A DNA stretch of 6,464 bases, from positions 1-6,464 of the forward strand of contig QNBI01000124.1 in the NCBI GenBank assembly GCA_003641675.1. Direction: 5' to 3'. The position numbers and the translations under genes were made by a program. The stretch comes from Spirochaetota bacterium. Its GTDB lineage: Bacteria > Spirochaetota > Spirochaetia > SZUA-6. The notes under the pieces were generated by a model. That model ran no database searches and was not told the DNA's origin. It worked only from the letters and a program-made list of their open reading frames with translations. Of the stretch, positions 6,141 to 6,464 are shown piece by piece. The stretch's first letter is position 1; each line of letters starts with the position of its first letter.

Positions 6141-6464
6141 TGCATAAGCCGGGGCAAAACTGCCACCGTTCTGTTTTAAAGTTGCTGTTCCTCGCCAGTC
6201 GAACATTCCGGAGATAAAATGCCACTTTTCGAGATATTTTCCGGAATCTATAAGATCTCCAAAATCATTGAGATGACTTACGAATTAGAATAATATCTAC
6301 CTTTAAAAATACAAATTTTATAGGAGGAGCGATGATGGCAAGGGAAAGGATTGGGATGAAAAAGATTAGAGAGGTAATAAGACTTATGTAGATTCCCGAG
6401 TAATAGTAGAAAAAAGTTAGATAATATCCCAGATTATAATCTATACAAATAAGAATAAAAGAGA
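6141..6464 (+). mobile_element. Left end of a decayed IS21-family element, cut by the window edge
   Basis: IS21-type elements carry several related repeats inside each end, followed by istA. Here two 22-bp direct copies lie at 6149-6170 and 6208-6229, sharing CCGG, an A-run and TGCCAC and agreeing at 16 of 22 positions. About 100 bp later comes a strong ribosome binding site and the first codons of an istA-like gene. ATTCCGGA (6205-6212) and TCCGGAAT (6240-6247) add an inverted repeat. The outer boundary is uncertain; TG at 6141, eight bases before the first repeat, is a guess. Neither the right end nor istB is in the window, and no target duplication can be checked. Confidence 0.5.
6332..6464 (+). 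pseudogene. istA: Remnant of an IS21-type transposase gene (istA), 5' end only
   Basis: AGGAGG (6322-6327) is well placed before two adjacent ATG codons at 6332 and 6335. The first codons read MARERIGMKKIREVIRLM from the second ATG, which matches the start of IstA proteins as I remember them: a short basic lead into the N-terminal helix-turn-helix. A TAG at 6389-6391 ends the frame after 19 codons. In another frame the next bases give SRVIVEKS, a stop, then IISQ, which resembles the following IstA segment (SNRxIAxS followed by xIS). That implies small deletions plus nonsense changes, so the gene is dead as shown. It runs off the window at 6464, so its full extent is unseen. The match rests on about 18 clear residues, hence the moderate confidence. 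Confidence 0.55.

Noticed and set aside
1..6464. CRISPR array, tRNA or rRNA genes
   Set aside because: No regularly spaced repeats, cloverleaf with a TTCRA-type arm, or rRNA-like sequence was seen on either strand.

Overview
The window reads as part of the chromosome of an anaerobic, fermenting bacterium that uses sodium ions as a coupling ion. The evidence is a complete biotin-dependent, sodium-pumping decarboxylase (gamma, alpha, beta) encoded by moderately AT-rich DNA with strong Shine-Dalgarno sequences. The unusual alpha-subunit active-site wording (FRDGFQS instead of LRDxHQS) recalls, from memory only, homologues in spirochaetes such as Treponema and in other anaerobes. The sequence does not settle the taxon.

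Layout. Positions 1-178 hold a near-consensus sigma-70 promoter (TTGACA, 17 bp, TATAAA), a tandem 14-bp repeat that can also fold as a hairpin, and a strong ribosome binding site. They lead into an intact class III PLP aminotransferase (179-1510) of the taurine / omega-amino-acid type. Next, on the same strand, is a decayed DUF1028 (COG3342, predicted Ntn-hydrolase) gene (about 1536-2274). It has no usable start, has a stop codon just before its first conserved motif, and lacks an internal stretch that once joined the Ntn domain to its TPR-like tail. A short AT-rich spacer with a candidate promoter and a perfect 16-bp palindrome precedes the decarboxylase genes oadG (2362-2652), oadA (2720-4705) and oadB (4742-5875). 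A perfect 12-bp repeat, present three times, repeats the last four codons of oadA including its stop. After oadB, 5876-6140 holds no convincing gene. From about 6141 to the window edge there is what looks like the left end of an IS21-family element, with end repeats and the first codons of a broken istA.

How the parts may work together. The Oad proteins should form a membrane complex: alpha transfers CO2 from a carboxylated substrate to its own biotin, beta releases the CO2 and exports Na+, and gamma anchors alpha to beta. Oxaloacetate is the default substrate, which would make pyruvate. Class III aminotransferases often use pyruvate as amino acceptor, so the pump could supply it; alternatively the aminotransferase product could feed the carboxyltransferase. 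Both links are inference. The alpha subunit departs from the usual motifs at several active-site positions, so the substrate should be treated as open. Two decayed genes in 6.5 kb suggest a locus, or a genome, undergoing gene loss.
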